Origin: Macellibacteroides fermentans
Lineage (GTDB): Bacteria > Bacteroidota > Bacteroidia > Bacteroidales > Tannerellaceae
NCBI RefSeq assembly: GCF_013409575.1
Contig: NZ_JACCCY010000003.1
Location: 581,001 to 645,000 of the forward strand
Length of the DNA stretch: 64,000 nt
Direction of reading: 5' to 3'
A program made the position numbers and the translations under genes. How positions within the stretch are numbered: position 1 is the first letter of the stretch; each line of letters begins with the position of its first letter. The notes beneath the pieces are model-generated. The model did not search any database. It was not told where the DNA came from and was given only the letters and a program-made list of their open reading frames with translations. Below, piece by piece: positions 8,022 through 17,237 of the stretch.

Positions 8022-9659
8022 ATGAATAAAACAGACACAAAGTTAGTAAGAGGGAATCTGGTTGATATTATTAGCAGGGAAATCTATGGGGCCGTTGTTA
8101 CCATAAGCGATGGGAAAATATCAAAAACAGAAAGGACTGGGATAGTGGAATCTAACTATATTTTACCTGGATTTATTGATGCGCACGTACACATTGAAAG
8201 CAGTATGTGCACACCTCTTAATTTTGGAGCGGCTGCATGCAAGCACGGAACAATAGGGATCGTTGCAGACCCTCACGAAATTGCGAATGTATTAGGAGTT
8301 GAAGGAATCGATTTTATGGTAAACAATGCAAAAGAGGCTCCGTTTTATTATTGGATCGGAGTTCCTTCTTGTGTACCGGCAACCCCTTTCGAATCTGCAG
8401 GCGCGGTTATCGATGCTGCAACAACAGAAAAATTACTGAAACGCGAGGACCTTCATTTTCTTGCAGAAATGATGAACTATCCCGGCGTATTAAATAAGGA
8501 CCCAGAAGTAATAGGAAAACTAAATGCCGCCAAAAGGGCAAACAAGCCAGTGGACGGACATTTTCCTACCGGAAACGGGAAGGCTTTGGAAGACTATATA
8601 GCCAATGGCATTAGTACAGATCACGAATGTGCCACCCTTGAAGAAGGTCGGGACAGATGCCGTAATGGTATGTTTGTACAGATCAGGGAAGGTAGTGCCG
8701 CAAAGAATTTCAATGCACTTCATCCATTACTGAAGGAATTTCCGGGGAAGGTAATGTTTTGCAGCGACGACATACACCCAAACACACTAATGGAACGACA
8801 CATAAACGGCCTTGTAAAAAGAGCTGTCGGACTTGGGTATGATGTTTTCGACGTATTGCGCGCAGCGTCTTACAATCAGGCAAAGCATTATAGTATTCCG
8901 GCCGGGTTCCTGCAGGTTGGCGACAATGCCGATTTTATCATCACAGAAGATCTTTACAGCTTTACTGTAAAATCGACTTTCGTGAAGGGTGTTTGTATTT
9001 ATGATGGCTCTAATGTATCATTTCCTGCAAAAGAAACCAGTCGCCCCAACCGTTTTGCTATAGATCCCATCACTGTATCCGATTTGGGAATTAAGGCAAT
9101 ATCAGATAAAATGCGGGTAATTGTTTGCAGTGACGGAAACCTGGATACTTTTGAAGAGATTATGGAGCCTACTACAAATGAGGGATATGCCGTATCTGAT
9201 ACTACCAAAGATGTTATTAAAATGGTTGTATTGAACCGATATCAGAAGGCAGCACCGGCTATTGGCTTCATAAAAGGAACTGGGATTAAACGTGGGGCTA
9301 TGGCTCAAAGCATCACTCACGACAGTCATAATATCATTGCAATTGGAACTACAGATCGGGAGTTAGCCGATGCAATTAATGAAGTTATTATAAATAAAGG
9401 GGGTATAAGTGTTGTGAACGGAGAAGAGAAAGAAACTCTTTCGTTGCCTGTAGCAGGGTTGATAAGTCCCCTCCCACTCGATCAAATCGACATTCAATAT
9501 AAAAAACTGGAATCAAAGATGGTGGAGCTGGAAACCACCCTTTCGTCTCTGCAGATGACTTTATCTTTTATGAGCTTGCTAGTAATTCCAGCAATAAAAT
9601 TAGGAGATAAAGGTCTGTTTGATGGTAAAAATTTCCGTTTTACAAACCTGTTTGTATGA
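8022..9659 (+). CDS. ade: adenine deaminase
   Basis: The 545-residue amidohydrolase-superfamily protein has the N-terminal metal-binding motif GFIDAHVHIESSMC characteristic of adenine deaminase, the segment DPHEIANVLG after it, and the C-terminal adenine deaminase domain with a THDSHNIIAIG stretch. It converts adenine to hypoxanthine and ammonia in purine salvage. Its last codons overlap the uvrC start (ATGA), so the two are probably translationally coupled. No purine riboswitch was recognised upstream; the only feature in the leader is the parS-like site. Confidence 0.96.
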   Translation: MNKTDTKLVRGNLVDIISREIYGAVVTISDGKISKTERTGIVESNYILPGFIDAHVHIESSMCTPLNFGAAACKHGTIGIVADPHEIANVLGVEGIDFMVNNAKEAPFYYWIGVPSCVPATPFESAGAVIDAATTEKLLKREDLHFLAEMMNYPGVLNKDPEVIGKLNAAKRANKPVDGHFPTGNGKALEDYIANGISTDHECATLEEGRDRCRNGMFVQIREGSAAKNFNALHPLLKEFPGKVMFCSDDIHPNTLMERHINGLVKRAVGLGYDVFDVLRAASYNQAKHYSIPAGFLQVGDNADFIITEDLYSFTVKSTFVKGVCIYDGSNVSFPAKETSRPNRFAIDPITVSDLGIKAISDKMRVIVCSDGNLDTFEEIMEPTTNEGYAVSDTTKDVIKMVVLNRYQKAAPAIGFIKGTGIKRGAMAQSITHDSHNIIAIGTTDRELADAINEVIINKGGISVVNGEEKETLSLPVAGLISPLPLDQIDIQYKKLESKMVELETTLSSLQMTLSFMSLLVIPAIKLGDKGLFDGKNFRFTNLFV

Positions 9660-11473
9660 CGAAGGAAAAGGAAAATAGGTTCTCTGCCTTGCTGGCTATA
9701 CTTCCGGAGAAGCCAGGATGTTACCAATACTTCGATGAAAAGGGAACAATTATATACGTTGGTAAGGCTAAGAATTTAAAAAAGAGGGTTGGTTCTTACT
9801 TTAACAAAGAACATGATAATAATAAAACCCGGGTGCTGGTTAAACACATTGCAGACATAAAATATGTTGTAGTAGACACGGAGGAAGATGCACTTTTATT
9901 GGAAAACAACCTTATAAAGCAATTCAGACCCAGATACAATGTTCTGCTTAAAGACGACAAAACCTACCCTTCCATCGTAATAAAGAACGAGTATTTCCCT
10001 CGCGTGTTCCAAACAAGAAACATTGTGCGCGACGGATCCATATACTTTGGACCTTACCCATCTGTTTTTACAGCCAAGGTAATGCTTCAACTTCTTAAGG
10101 AATTGTATCCCATACGCACCTGCAAATACCCTTTAACACCCGAATCCATCGCACAGGGTAGATACAAAATATGTTTGGAGTATCATATCAAACGTTGTCT
10201 GGGACCTTGCGAAGGACTCCAATCCACCGAAAACTATAACAGAAACATTGCAGAAATTAAAGAAATTCTGAAGGGAAATATCGCTACAGTAAGTAAAATA
10301 CTGTACGATGAAATGCAACAACTGGCCTCCGAATTAAAATTTGAAGAGGCACAAAAGATGAAGGAGCGCTACCTCGCCATTGAGAATTATCGATCCAAAT
10401 CGACTGTTGTTACCCCCTCTTTACATAATATTGATGTTTTTTCCTTCGATGAAAACGAACGTTCTGCGTTCATCAACTATCTTCATATAGGTAATGGAGC
10501 TATTGTGCAAGCCTATACATTCGAATATAAAAAGCGTTTGGATGAATCGAAAGAGGAACTTCTGGGACTTGGTATCATCGAAATGCGTATGCGGTTTAAA
10601 AGTTCTGCCAGGGAGATTATCGTACCTTTCCTCCCGGACACAGAGCTGATGGAACAATATGCGTTTACAATACCTCAAAAGGGCGATAAGAGAAAGCTGC
10701 TGGATCTTTCCTTACAAAACGTTCGTCAGTTTAAGGTAGATCGTCTTAAACAAGCCGAAAAACTGAACCCGGAACAACGTACCACACGTATATTGAGTAC
10801 CATTCAGAAAGATCTTCATATGCATGAATTACCCATGCATATTGAATGCTTCGATAACTCCAATATACAAGGGACAAATCCTGTTGCAGCTTGTGTAGTA
10901 TTTAAGAAGGCAAAACCATCTAAGAAGGATTACCGCCATTTTCATATCAAGACTGTGGAAGGGCCTGATGATTTTGCATCCATGATTGAAGTTGTTACAC
11001 GCAGATACACGCGTCTTGTAGAAGAAAACGAGCCTCTGCCTCAGCTAATCATCATTGATGGGGGTAAAGGTCAGTTAAATGCAGCTACTGAAGTGCTTCG
11101 AAGCCTGAACCTTCTCGGAAAAATCACCATTGTGGGACTAGCCAAACGATTGGAAGAGATATTCTTTCCCGGCGATTCAATTCCGTTGGTTCTGGATAAG
11201 AATTCGGAAACGCTGAAGGTTATCCAGCAATTAAGAGACGAGGCACACCGTTTCGGTATAACATTCCACCGGTCGCTTCGCAGCAAAAAACAAACGGTCT
11301 CCGAATTAGATGCTATAAAAGGAATCGGGGATAAGACAAAAGTATTACTTTTGAAGCAATATAAAAGTGTAAAACGGATACGTGAAGCCTCTCTGGGAGA
11401 GCTTGAAAAGCTGATAGGAAGCGCTAAAGCAAGAATTCTGACAGAGGGTTTAGGTAGCAAAGAAAGAAATTAA
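9656..11473 (+). CDS. uvrC: excinuclease ABC subunit C
   Basis: The 605-residue protein shows the full UvrC domain order. An N-terminal GIY-YIG nuclease (PGCYQYFDEKG, IIYVGKAKNLKKRV) is followed by a UVR helical motif near residues 215-240 (EMQQLASELKFEEAQKMK), then the RNase H-like C-terminal nuclease (IECFDNSNIQG, IIIDGGKGQLNAA) and terminal helix-hairpin-helix motifs (LDAIKGIGDKTKVLLL). It makes both incisions in nucleotide excision repair. The start overlaps the ade stop by 4 bp and dtd follows 8 bp later. Confidence 0.98.
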   Translation: MTKEKENRFSALLAILPEKPGCYQYFDEKGTIIYVGKAKNLKKRVGSYFNKEHDNNKTRVLVKHIADIKYVVVDTEEDALLLENNLIKQFRPRYNVLLKDDKTYPSIVIKNEYFPRVFQTRNIVRDGSIYFGPYPSVFTAKVMLQLLKELYPIRTCKYPLTPESIAQGRYKICLEYHIKRCLGPCEGLQSTENYNRNIAEIKEILKGNIATVSKILYDEMQQLASELKFEEAQKMKERYLAIENYRSKSTVVTPSLHNIDVFSFDENERSAFINYLHIGNGAIVQAYTFEYKKRLDESKEELLGLGIIEMRMRFKSSAREIIVPFLPDTELMEQYAFTIPQKGDKRKLLDLSLQNVRQFKVDRLKQAEKLNPEQRTTRILSTIQKDLHMHELPMHIECFDNSNIQGTNPVAACVVFKKAKPSKKDYRHFHIKTVEGPDDFASMIEVVTRRYTRLVEENEPLPQLIIIDGGKGQLNAATEVLRSLNLLGKITIVGLAKRLEEIFFPGDSIPLVLDKNSETLKVIQQLRDEAHRFGITFHRSLRSKKQTVSELDAIKGIGDKTKVLLLKQYKSVKRIREASLGELEKLIGSAKARILTEGLGSKERN

Positions 11474-11481
11474 AAGACAAC

Positions 11482-11934
11482 ATGAGAACTGTGATTCAGC
11501 GGGTACAATCAGCCTCGGTGACTATCGACGGCGAAATAAAATCTGCTATTGGAAAAGGGTTATTAATCTTTTTGGGAATTGAAGATAAAGACAGTGAAGC
11601 AGACATCGAGTGGCTCGTAAAGAAGATCGTCAACTTACGGATATTTGATGATGAAAACGGAGTAATGAATCGTTCAATTATCGAGGTTAATGGAGAAGCA
11701 TTAGTTGTAAGTCAGTTTACATTACACGCTTCTACTAAGAAAGGGAACAGACCCTCCTACATAAAAGCATCGAAGCCCGAGAAGGCTATCCCCTTGTACA
11801 ACGAGTTCTGCGATGAAATGAGCCTTGCACTGGGTAAAACAATCGGCACAGGTCAGTTTGGAGCAGATATGAAGGTAGGAATCCTGAACGACGGTCCAGT
11901 TACAATACTAATTGATTCTCAAAACAAGGAATAA
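11482..11934 (+). CDS. dtd: D-aminoacyl-tRNA deacylase
   Basis: The 150-residue protein is of standard DTD length, with the two active-site signatures SQFTL (residues around 75) and NDGPVTI (near residue 138) that form the chiral proofreading pocket. It hydrolyses D-amino acids and glycine mischarged on tRNA. It is tightly packed between uvrC and the MazG-like gene (2-bp gap), consistent with one transcript. Confidence 0.97.
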   Translation: MRTVIQRVQSASVTIDGEIKSAIGKGLLIFLGIEDKDSEADIEWLVKKIVNLRIFDDENGVMNRSIIEVNGEALVVSQFTLHASTKKGNRPSYIKASKPEKAIPLYNEFCDEMSLALGKTIGTGQFGADMKVGILNDGPVTILIDSQNKE

Positions 11935-11936
11935 AT

Positions 11937-12269
11937 ATGGATGCACTAAGTATTAGCGAAGCGCAGCAGCAGGTAGATCAATGGATAAAAACCTATGGAG
12001 TGAGGTATTTCAACGAACTTACCAACATGACCATTCTTACGGAAGAGGTAGGTGAGTTGGCACGAATCATTGCCAGAACCTACGGAGAACAATCGTTTAA
12101 GGAAAGTGATAAAAACAGAGATTTGGGCGATGAAATGGCAGATGTACTATGGGTATTACTTTGTTTGGCAAACCAAACCGGCGTAGATCTTACGGATGCC
12201 TTCCGCAAAAATCTTGAAAAGAAAACAAACAGGGATAAAGAAAGACATCAAAACAATTTAAAATTATAA
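11937..12269 (+). CDS. MazG-like nucleotide pyrophosphohydrolase
   Basis: This single-domain 110-residue all-alpha NTP-PPase has the paired metal-binding motifs EEVGELARI and GDEMADVLW of the MazG/dUTPase-2 superfamily. It probably hydrolyses a nucleoside triphosphate to the monophosphate and pyrophosphate, a house-cleaning role. It is much shorter than two-domain E. coli MazG, so assignment is to the superfamily only. It is 2 bp after dtd and 2 bp before deoC, in a nucleotide and repair themed run. Confidence 0.9.
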   Translation: MDALSISEAQQQVDQWIKTYGVRYFNELTNMTILTEEVGELARIIARTYGEQSFKESDKNRDLGDEMADVLWVLLCLANQTGVDLTDAFRKNLEKKTNRDKERHQNNLKL

Positions 12270-12271
12270 GC

Positions 12272-13135
12272 ATGGACAAATATCAGGAAGTATTCAATAA
12301 ATACGCAACTCCCCTACCCGATGCTAAAATAGCAGAACAGGTAAACGCATTGCTGGAAAAGAAATACCAGGCTAATTTTACACCTGAAGTGCTGAAAAAC
12401 ATTCATGGCTGCATCGATTTAACATCGCTGACCAGCCTGGACAGCAAAGAAAGTATCTGGAAGCTGGTGGATTCGGTAAACGACTTTGAAGGAACCCGTC
12501 CGGATGTCCCTAATGTAGCAGCCATTTGTACATTTCCTTTATTTGTGGATACTGTAAAACAGGCACTCACGGCACAAGATGTATCAATTGCATCGGTGGC
12601 TGGTGGATTTCCGGCCTCACAGACATTTACAGAAATTAAAATTGCTGAGACGGCATTAGCTGTTGCCGATGGAGCCGATGAGATCGATGTGGTGATGAAT
12701 CTAGGGTATCTGTTGGAAGAAAACTACGAGGAACTTACGGAGGAACTATCCGAGATTAAAGAAGCCTGCAGAAATGCCAAACTCAAAGTTATCATTGAAA
12801 CTGGAGCATTGGCTACGGCTACCAATATACAAAGAGCCACCTTGGTTGCCATGTATTGCGGAGCAGATTTTGTTAAAACATCTACAGGAAAAGGATACCC
12901 CGGAGCTACACCAGAAGCAGTGTATACCATCTGCGAAACGATACGCGCCTATCACCTGCTTACAGGAAACAAAGTCGGCATCAAGATTTCCGGAGGAGTA
13001 CGTACAGCTGAAGAGGCTGTTAAATACTACACTATCGTGAAAGAAAAGCTTGGAGACGAATGGCTGACAAAAGATTATTTCAGAATCGGAGCCAGCAGTC
13101 TGGTAAAAGATATCGAAAATCGTTTAGGTAAATAA
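12272..13135 (+). CDS. deoC: deoxyribose-phosphate aldolase
   Basis: The 287-residue TIM-barrel protein is of the DeoC family. The Schiff-base lysine lies in ADFVKTSTGKGYPGATPE and a second conserved lysine in GNKVGIKISGGVRT. It splits 2-deoxyribose 5-phosphate to glyceraldehyde 3-phosphate and acetaldehyde in deoxynucleoside catabolism. It is the last gene of the mnmG-ade-uvrC-dtd-MazG-deoC run and is followed at once by a strong terminator hairpin. Confidence 0.97.
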   Translation: MDKYQEVFNKYATPLPDAKIAEQVNALLEKKYQANFTPEVLKNIHGCIDLTSLTSLDSKESIWKLVDSVNDFEGTRPDVPNVAAICTFPLFVDTVKQALTAQDVSIASVAGGFPASQTFTEIKIAETALAVADGADEIDVVMNLGYLLEENYEELTEELSEIKEACRNAKLKVIIETGALATATNIQRATLVAMYCGADFVKTSTGKGYPGATPEAVYTICETIRAYHLLTGNKVGIKISGGVRTAEEAVKYYTIVKEKLGDEWLTKDYFRIGASSLVKDIENRLGK

Positions 13136-13136
13136 T

Positions 13137-13180
13137 AAAGAAAGCGGGAAGTTCAATAGCCAGAACTTCCCGCTTTCTTT
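13137..13180 (+). terminator. terminator after deoC
   Basis: A long perfect inverted repeat pairs AAAGCGGGAAGTTC (13141-13154) with GAACTTCCCGCTTT (13163-13176) around an 8-nt loop. Flanking AAAG/CTTT extends the stem, and T-rich sequence follows. Confidence 0.88.
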
Positions 13181-13313
13181 TATTATCAATGCTACTATTT
13201 TGTACTGTTTAGTGCTGCGCTTCCTTTAAATCATTCTTACGCATTAGTAGACTTTTTTGTCAGATTCTTAACTGGACACAAGTCAAAAAACACCCCTTTT
13301 GTCGTTTCCAGCC

Positions 13314-14288
13314 TTACTTTTTCCGTTCGATAATATAGTTAGCCAAAAGAATCAATGCCTCTTTTGCATCCGAATCGGGGTATGAATCTACCAGTTCAAT
13401 AGCTTTGGAGTGATAATGGCGCATGCGATTTTCTGCATACTCTATCCCACCCTTCCGAATTGCAAAATCAATCAACTGATCTACCTGAACAGGAGTAAAC
13501 ACTTTTGAGCGTAACAACGTCATATAGGTTTCTAGTTCGGCAGGGCCGGCATGCTGAAGGGCGTAAAGCAAAGGAAGGGTAACTTTGCCTTCGCGAATAT
13601 CGTTTCCGGTAGGTTTACCCAGGTCTTCGTTCTTATAGTAATCGAATATATCGTCTTTTATCTGGAAAGCATAGCCAAGATACTCTCCCAGCAACTTGCT
13701 TTTCTCTACGATATCGGCCGGTGCATCGGCACAGATGGCTCCTATTTCGGTGCAAGCCGACAATAACGTAGCTGTTTTCTTTTTAATAACCTGCATATAG
13801 GCCTCTTCATCCACGATGGACTCTTCTGCCGTTTCAAGCTGTTTAATCTCGCCTTCGGACAGGTCGCGCCCCAAGTTGGACACGATGGATATAATCTGAA
13901 GATTGCGTGTTTGAATGGCTCGGATCAAAGCAGAAGACAAAATATAGTCTCCAACCAGCACCGATACGCGGTTATCAAATATAGCATTCAGGGAAGGCAA
14001 CCCCCTGCGCTCTTTGGTCTCATCAATTACATCATCATGAATTAACGTTGCCGTATGAAGCAGTTCGAGTAACACGGCCGCATTTATCGTATGCTCTGTA
14101 ATCTTACCGCATGCTTTTGCTGTTAAAAGCACCAATAAAGGACGCACATGCTTACCGACAGCATGCTGTATCTGAATGATAGCCGACTGTAGCCTGCGCG
14201 TTTCGCTCTTAAGGGAGTTGGCAAATTCATCATTGAACTGTTGAAACTCTTTAGCAACCGGCTCTTCTATTTTACTTCGTGTATTCAT
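13314..14288 (-). CDS. polyprenyl (all-trans) diphosphate synthase
   Basis: The 324-residue trans-isoprenyl synthase carries both aspartate-rich motifs: first LIHDDVIDETKERRG and second KDDIFDYYKNEDLGKPTGND. It condenses isopentenyl diphosphate units into a long-chain polyprenyl diphosphate, probably the menaquinone side chain; chain length cannot be read safely. The start MNTRSKIEEP was chosen because the 21 upstream codons would overlap the promoter on this strand. The gene is divergent from polA. Confidence 0.93.
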   Translation of the reverse strand: MNTRSKIEEPVAKEFQQFNDEFANSLKSETRRLQSAIIQIQHAVGKHVRPLLVLLTAKACGKITEHTINAAVLLELLHTATLIHDDVIDETKERRGLPSLNAIFDNRVSVLVGDYILSSALIRAIQTRNLQIISIVSNLGRDLSEGEIKQLETAEESIVDEEAYMQVIKKKTATLLSACTEIGAICADAPADIVEKSKLLGEYLGYAFQIKDDIFDYYKNEDLGKPTGNDIREGKVTLPLLYALQHAGPAELETYMTLLRSKVFTPVQVDQLIDFAIRKGGIEYAENRMRHYHSKAIELVDSYPDSDAKEALILLANYIIERKK

Positions 14289-14307
14289 ACTTACCTTCAA
14301 AGATATG

Positions 14308-14315
14308 CAAAAGTA
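14308..14315 (-). promoter_or_regulatory. -7 element of the polyprenyl synthase gene
   Basis: The minus strand reads TACTTTTG, matching TAnnTTTG, 20 bp upstream of the chosen start. Confidence 0.5.
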
Positions 14316-14386
14316 GCAAAATCTTACAAGTAAGCGATAAATTTCGTACATTTACCGAAGTTTATGTCTCAAAAACTTGTAAAAAA

Positions 14387-17152
14387 ATGAAGCTTTTCCT
14401 CATAGATGCCTATGCGCTGATCTACAGATCCTATTACGCCTTTATTAAAGCACCCCGCATAAATTCCAAAGGAGTAAACACATCCGCCATATTTGGCTTT
14501 GTAAATACCCTCGAAGATATATTAAAACGGGAAAGCCCAACCCATATCGCCGTAGGATTCGATCCGTCGGGCCCCACATTCCGTCACGAAGCATTCGAAC
14601 AATACAAGGCCCAGCGTGAAGAATCTCCCGAAGTAATCCGGGCATCCGTTCCTGTTATCAAGCAGATTATTCAGGCGTACAATATACCCATATTGGAAGT
14701 ACCACGCTACGAAGCCGACGATGTGATAGGTACTATTGCCAAGCAAGCCGAAAAAGAGGGTTTCGATGTGTACATGATGACGCCTGATAAAGACTATGGT
14801 CAGCTGGTTAGCGAGCATATCTTTATGTATCGTCCTAAATTCGGCGGCGATTACGAGATATTGGGTGTTCCGGAAGTATTACAAAAATACGAACTCACTT
14901 CCACCGAGCAGGTGATCGATCTGCTGGGTCTTATGGGAGATTCATCCGACAACATTCCAGGTTGCCCGGGTGTAGGTGAAAAAACGGCACAGAAGCTACT
15001 GGCCGAATTTGGTAGTATCGACAATCTGCTGGCAAATACGGATCACTTAAAGGGAGCCTTGAAAAAAAAGGTGGAAGAAAACAAAGAACAGATTATCTTC
15101 TCCCGTTTTCTGGCAACCATTAAAACGGATGTCCCCATACAGTTCAGTGCAGAAAGCTGTTTGCGTGAAAAAGCGGATATAGATAAATTAAGAGAAATTT
15201 ACACAGATTTAGAATTCAGAGCATTTATTAACAAATTAGAAGCAGAGCCCGTAAAAGTCCAAAATCAGGGTCCGGTTCAAGGCGATCTCTTTGCGATATT
15301 TCCGACCGAGGATGCAGCTGAAGAAAAATATTCAAATCTCAGAGACATAAAAAACACGCAACACACCTACCATCTTACTGATAATCAGGATAAAATAAAA
15401 GAATTAAGCTCCTTTTTAGCAACACAGGAATTTTTTGCTTTTGACACCGAGACAGACGGTATAGATCCCCTTACAGCAAAACTGGTTGGTATGTCCTTCG
15501 CCGTAAAGGAAAAGGAGGCCTGGTATGTACCGATTCCCGAAAATTTCGATGAAGCCAAGAAAATTGTATCTCAATTTGCAGAGGCGTTGGAAAACGAGAA
15601 GATCGAGAAGATCGGTCAGAATATTAAATTCGACACGGTGGTCTTACGCAAATACCAAATCAAGGTACAGGGTCCCCTATTCGATACCATGATCGCCCAT
15701 TACCTGCTGAATCCGGAATTAAGGCATAACATGGATTATTTGTCGGAGACCTACCTAAAGTACAAACCGGTTTCCATAGAGGAGCTGATTGGTGCAAAAG
15801 GGAAAAATCAATTAACGATGCGTCAGGTTCCGGTAGCTCAGGTTGCGGAATATGCAGCCGAAGATGCAGACATCACCCTGCAGCTCAAAAATTTCTTTGC
15901 TCCGGAACTGAAGAAAGCAGGACTGGAATCGCTATTCTACGATATGGAGATGCCTCTGATACATGTGTTGGAAGAAATGGAGGTTACGGGTATTGCCCTG
16001 GATACCGAAGCATTGAAGCAATCGTCGCAGGAACTTACCCAAACCTTGATCCGTCTGGAAGAGGAAATCTACGAATTGGCAGGTACAACTTTCAATATCA
16101 ATTCGACCAAACAGGTAGGTGAAATTCTTTTCGATCGCCTGCAAATTATGGAAAAGGCGAAGAAGACTAAAACAGGCAACTATACCACCAACGAGGAAAC
16201 GCTGGAAAAACTCCGGTCTAAGCATCCCATAATAGGGAAACTGCTCGAATACCGCGGAATAAAGAAGCTGTTAAGTACATACATCGATTCGCTACCCGAA
16301 CTGATTAATCCGCAAACAGGAAAGATACATACCTCCTTCAATCAGACGGTGGCAGCAACGGGACGATTATCGTCGAGTAACCCCAACTTGCAGAATATTC
16401 CTATCCGAGACGAAATGGGTAAAGAGATCCGAAGGGCCTTTACAGCCGATAACGACCAATGCGTCTTCTTTTCGGCCGACTACTCGCAGATCGAGTTACG
16501 TATCATGGCGCATCTTAGCGAAGACCCAAACATGATCGAAGCCTTTAACAGTGGTGCGGATATTCATTCAGCAACGGCAGCCAAGATATACAATGTACCA
16601 CTCGAGATGGTTACCGGCGATATGCGCAGAAAGGCGAAAACAGCCAACTTCGGCATCATTTACGGAATTTCGGTATTTGGATTGTCGGAGCGACTCAACA
16701 TTCCACGCGGGGAGGCCAAAGAACTGATAGACGGTTATTTCAAAACCTATTCACGCATCAAGGCTTACATGGACGAATGCATCCATCTGGCAAAAGAGAA
16801 GGGATACGTAGAGACCATTTTCAAACGGAAACGTTACCTTCCGGATATCAATTCCGGAAATGCCATCGTAAGGGGTTATGCCGAGCGCAACGCCATCAAC
16901 GCACCCATCCAGGGAAGTGCGGCCGACATAATCAAGATTGCCATGATACGGATCTACAAACGGTTTGAAGAAGAAAAGCTACGTAGTAAAATGATATTGC
17001 AGGTACATGACGAACTTAACTTCAATGTGTACAAAGAAGAGAAAGAACAGGTAAAAAAGATTGTACTGGAGGAGATGGAGGGTGCCTGCAAACTGCGGGT
17101 TCCATTAATAGCAGATTGCGGCGAAGGATACAGCTGGCTTGAAGCACATTAA
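14387..17152 (+). CDS. polA: DNA polymerase I
   Basis: The 921-residue protein has all three PolA modules. The 5'-3' nuclease is at residues 1-290 (FLIDAYALIYRSYYAF, YEADDVIGTIAKQ, LMGDSSDNIPGCPGVGEKTA). The 3'-5' exonuclease follows with its DTETDG motif intact, so proofreading is likely retained. The polymerase domain has motif A near residue 697 (ADYSQIELRIMAHL), motif B (RRKAKTANFGIIYG) and motif C near residue 870 (QVHDEL). It works in Okazaki fragment processing and repair synthesis. The start is ATG 14387; the open frame upstream runs into the divergent gene and is not used. Confidence 0.98.
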   Translation: MKLFLIDAYALIYRSYYAFIKAPRINSKGVNTSAIFGFVNTLEDILKRESPTHIAVGFDPSGPTFRHEAFEQYKAQREESPEVIRASVPVIKQIIQAYNIPILEVPRYEADDVIGTIAKQAEKEGFDVYMMTPDKDYGQLVSEHIFMYRPKFGGDYEILGVPEVLQKYELTSTEQVIDLLGLMGDSSDNIPGCPGVGEKTAQKLLAEFGSIDNLLANTDHLKGALKKKVEENKEQIIFSRFLATIKTDVPIQFSAESCLREKADIDKLREIYTDLEFRAFINKLEAEPVKVQNQGPVQGDLFAIFPTEDAAEEKYSNLRDIKNTQHTYHLTDNQDKIKELSSFLATQEFFAFDTETDGIDPLTAKLVGMSFAVKEKEAWYVPIPENFDEAKKIVSQFAEALENEKIEKIGQNIKFDTVVLRKYQIKVQGPLFDTMIAHYLLNPELRHNMDYLSETYLKYKPVSIEELIGAKGKNQLTMRQVPVAQVAEYAAEDADITLQLKNFFAPELKKAGLESLFYDMEMPLIHVLEEMEVTGIALDTEALKQSSQELTQTLIRLEEEIYELAGTTFNINSTKQVGEILFDRLQIMEKAKKTKTGNYTTNEETLEKLRSKHPIIGKLLEYRGIKKLLSTYIDSLPELINPQTGKIHTSFNQTVAATGRLSSSNPNLQNIPIRDEMGKEIRRAFTADNDQCVFFSADYSQIELRIMAHLSEDPNMIEAFNSGADIHSATAAKIYNVPLEMVTGDMRRKAKTANFGIIYGISVFGLSERLNIPRGEAKELIDGYFKTYSRIKAYMDECIHLAKEKGYVETIFKRKRYLPDINSGNAIVRGYAERNAINAPIQGSAADIIKIAMIRIYKRFEEEKLRSKMILQVHDELNFNVYKEEKEQVKKIVLEEMEGACKLRVPLIADCGEGYSWLEAH

Positions 17153-17187
17153 GGTGCACCCGGTGTGGCATGAAAAAGAATATTTCG

Positions 17188-17195
17188 TATCTTTG
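17188..17195 (+). promoter_or_regulatory. -7 element of ychF
   Basis: TATCTTTG matches TAnnTTTG and lies 42 bp upstream of the ychF start, just after polA ends. Confidence 0.55.
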
Positions 17196-17210
17196 CACCC
17201 TCAAACAGAG

Positions 17211-17221
17211 AAGTATATACT
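17211..17221. repeat. TATATA-centred motif in the ychF leader
   Basis: AAGTATATACT shares its core with the palindromes at 2176-2211 and with the sequence at 57303. It lies 16 bp before the ychF start and after the -7 element, so it would be in the 5' leader. Confidence 0.4.
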
Positions 17222-17237
17222 AAAAATCGACTAATAA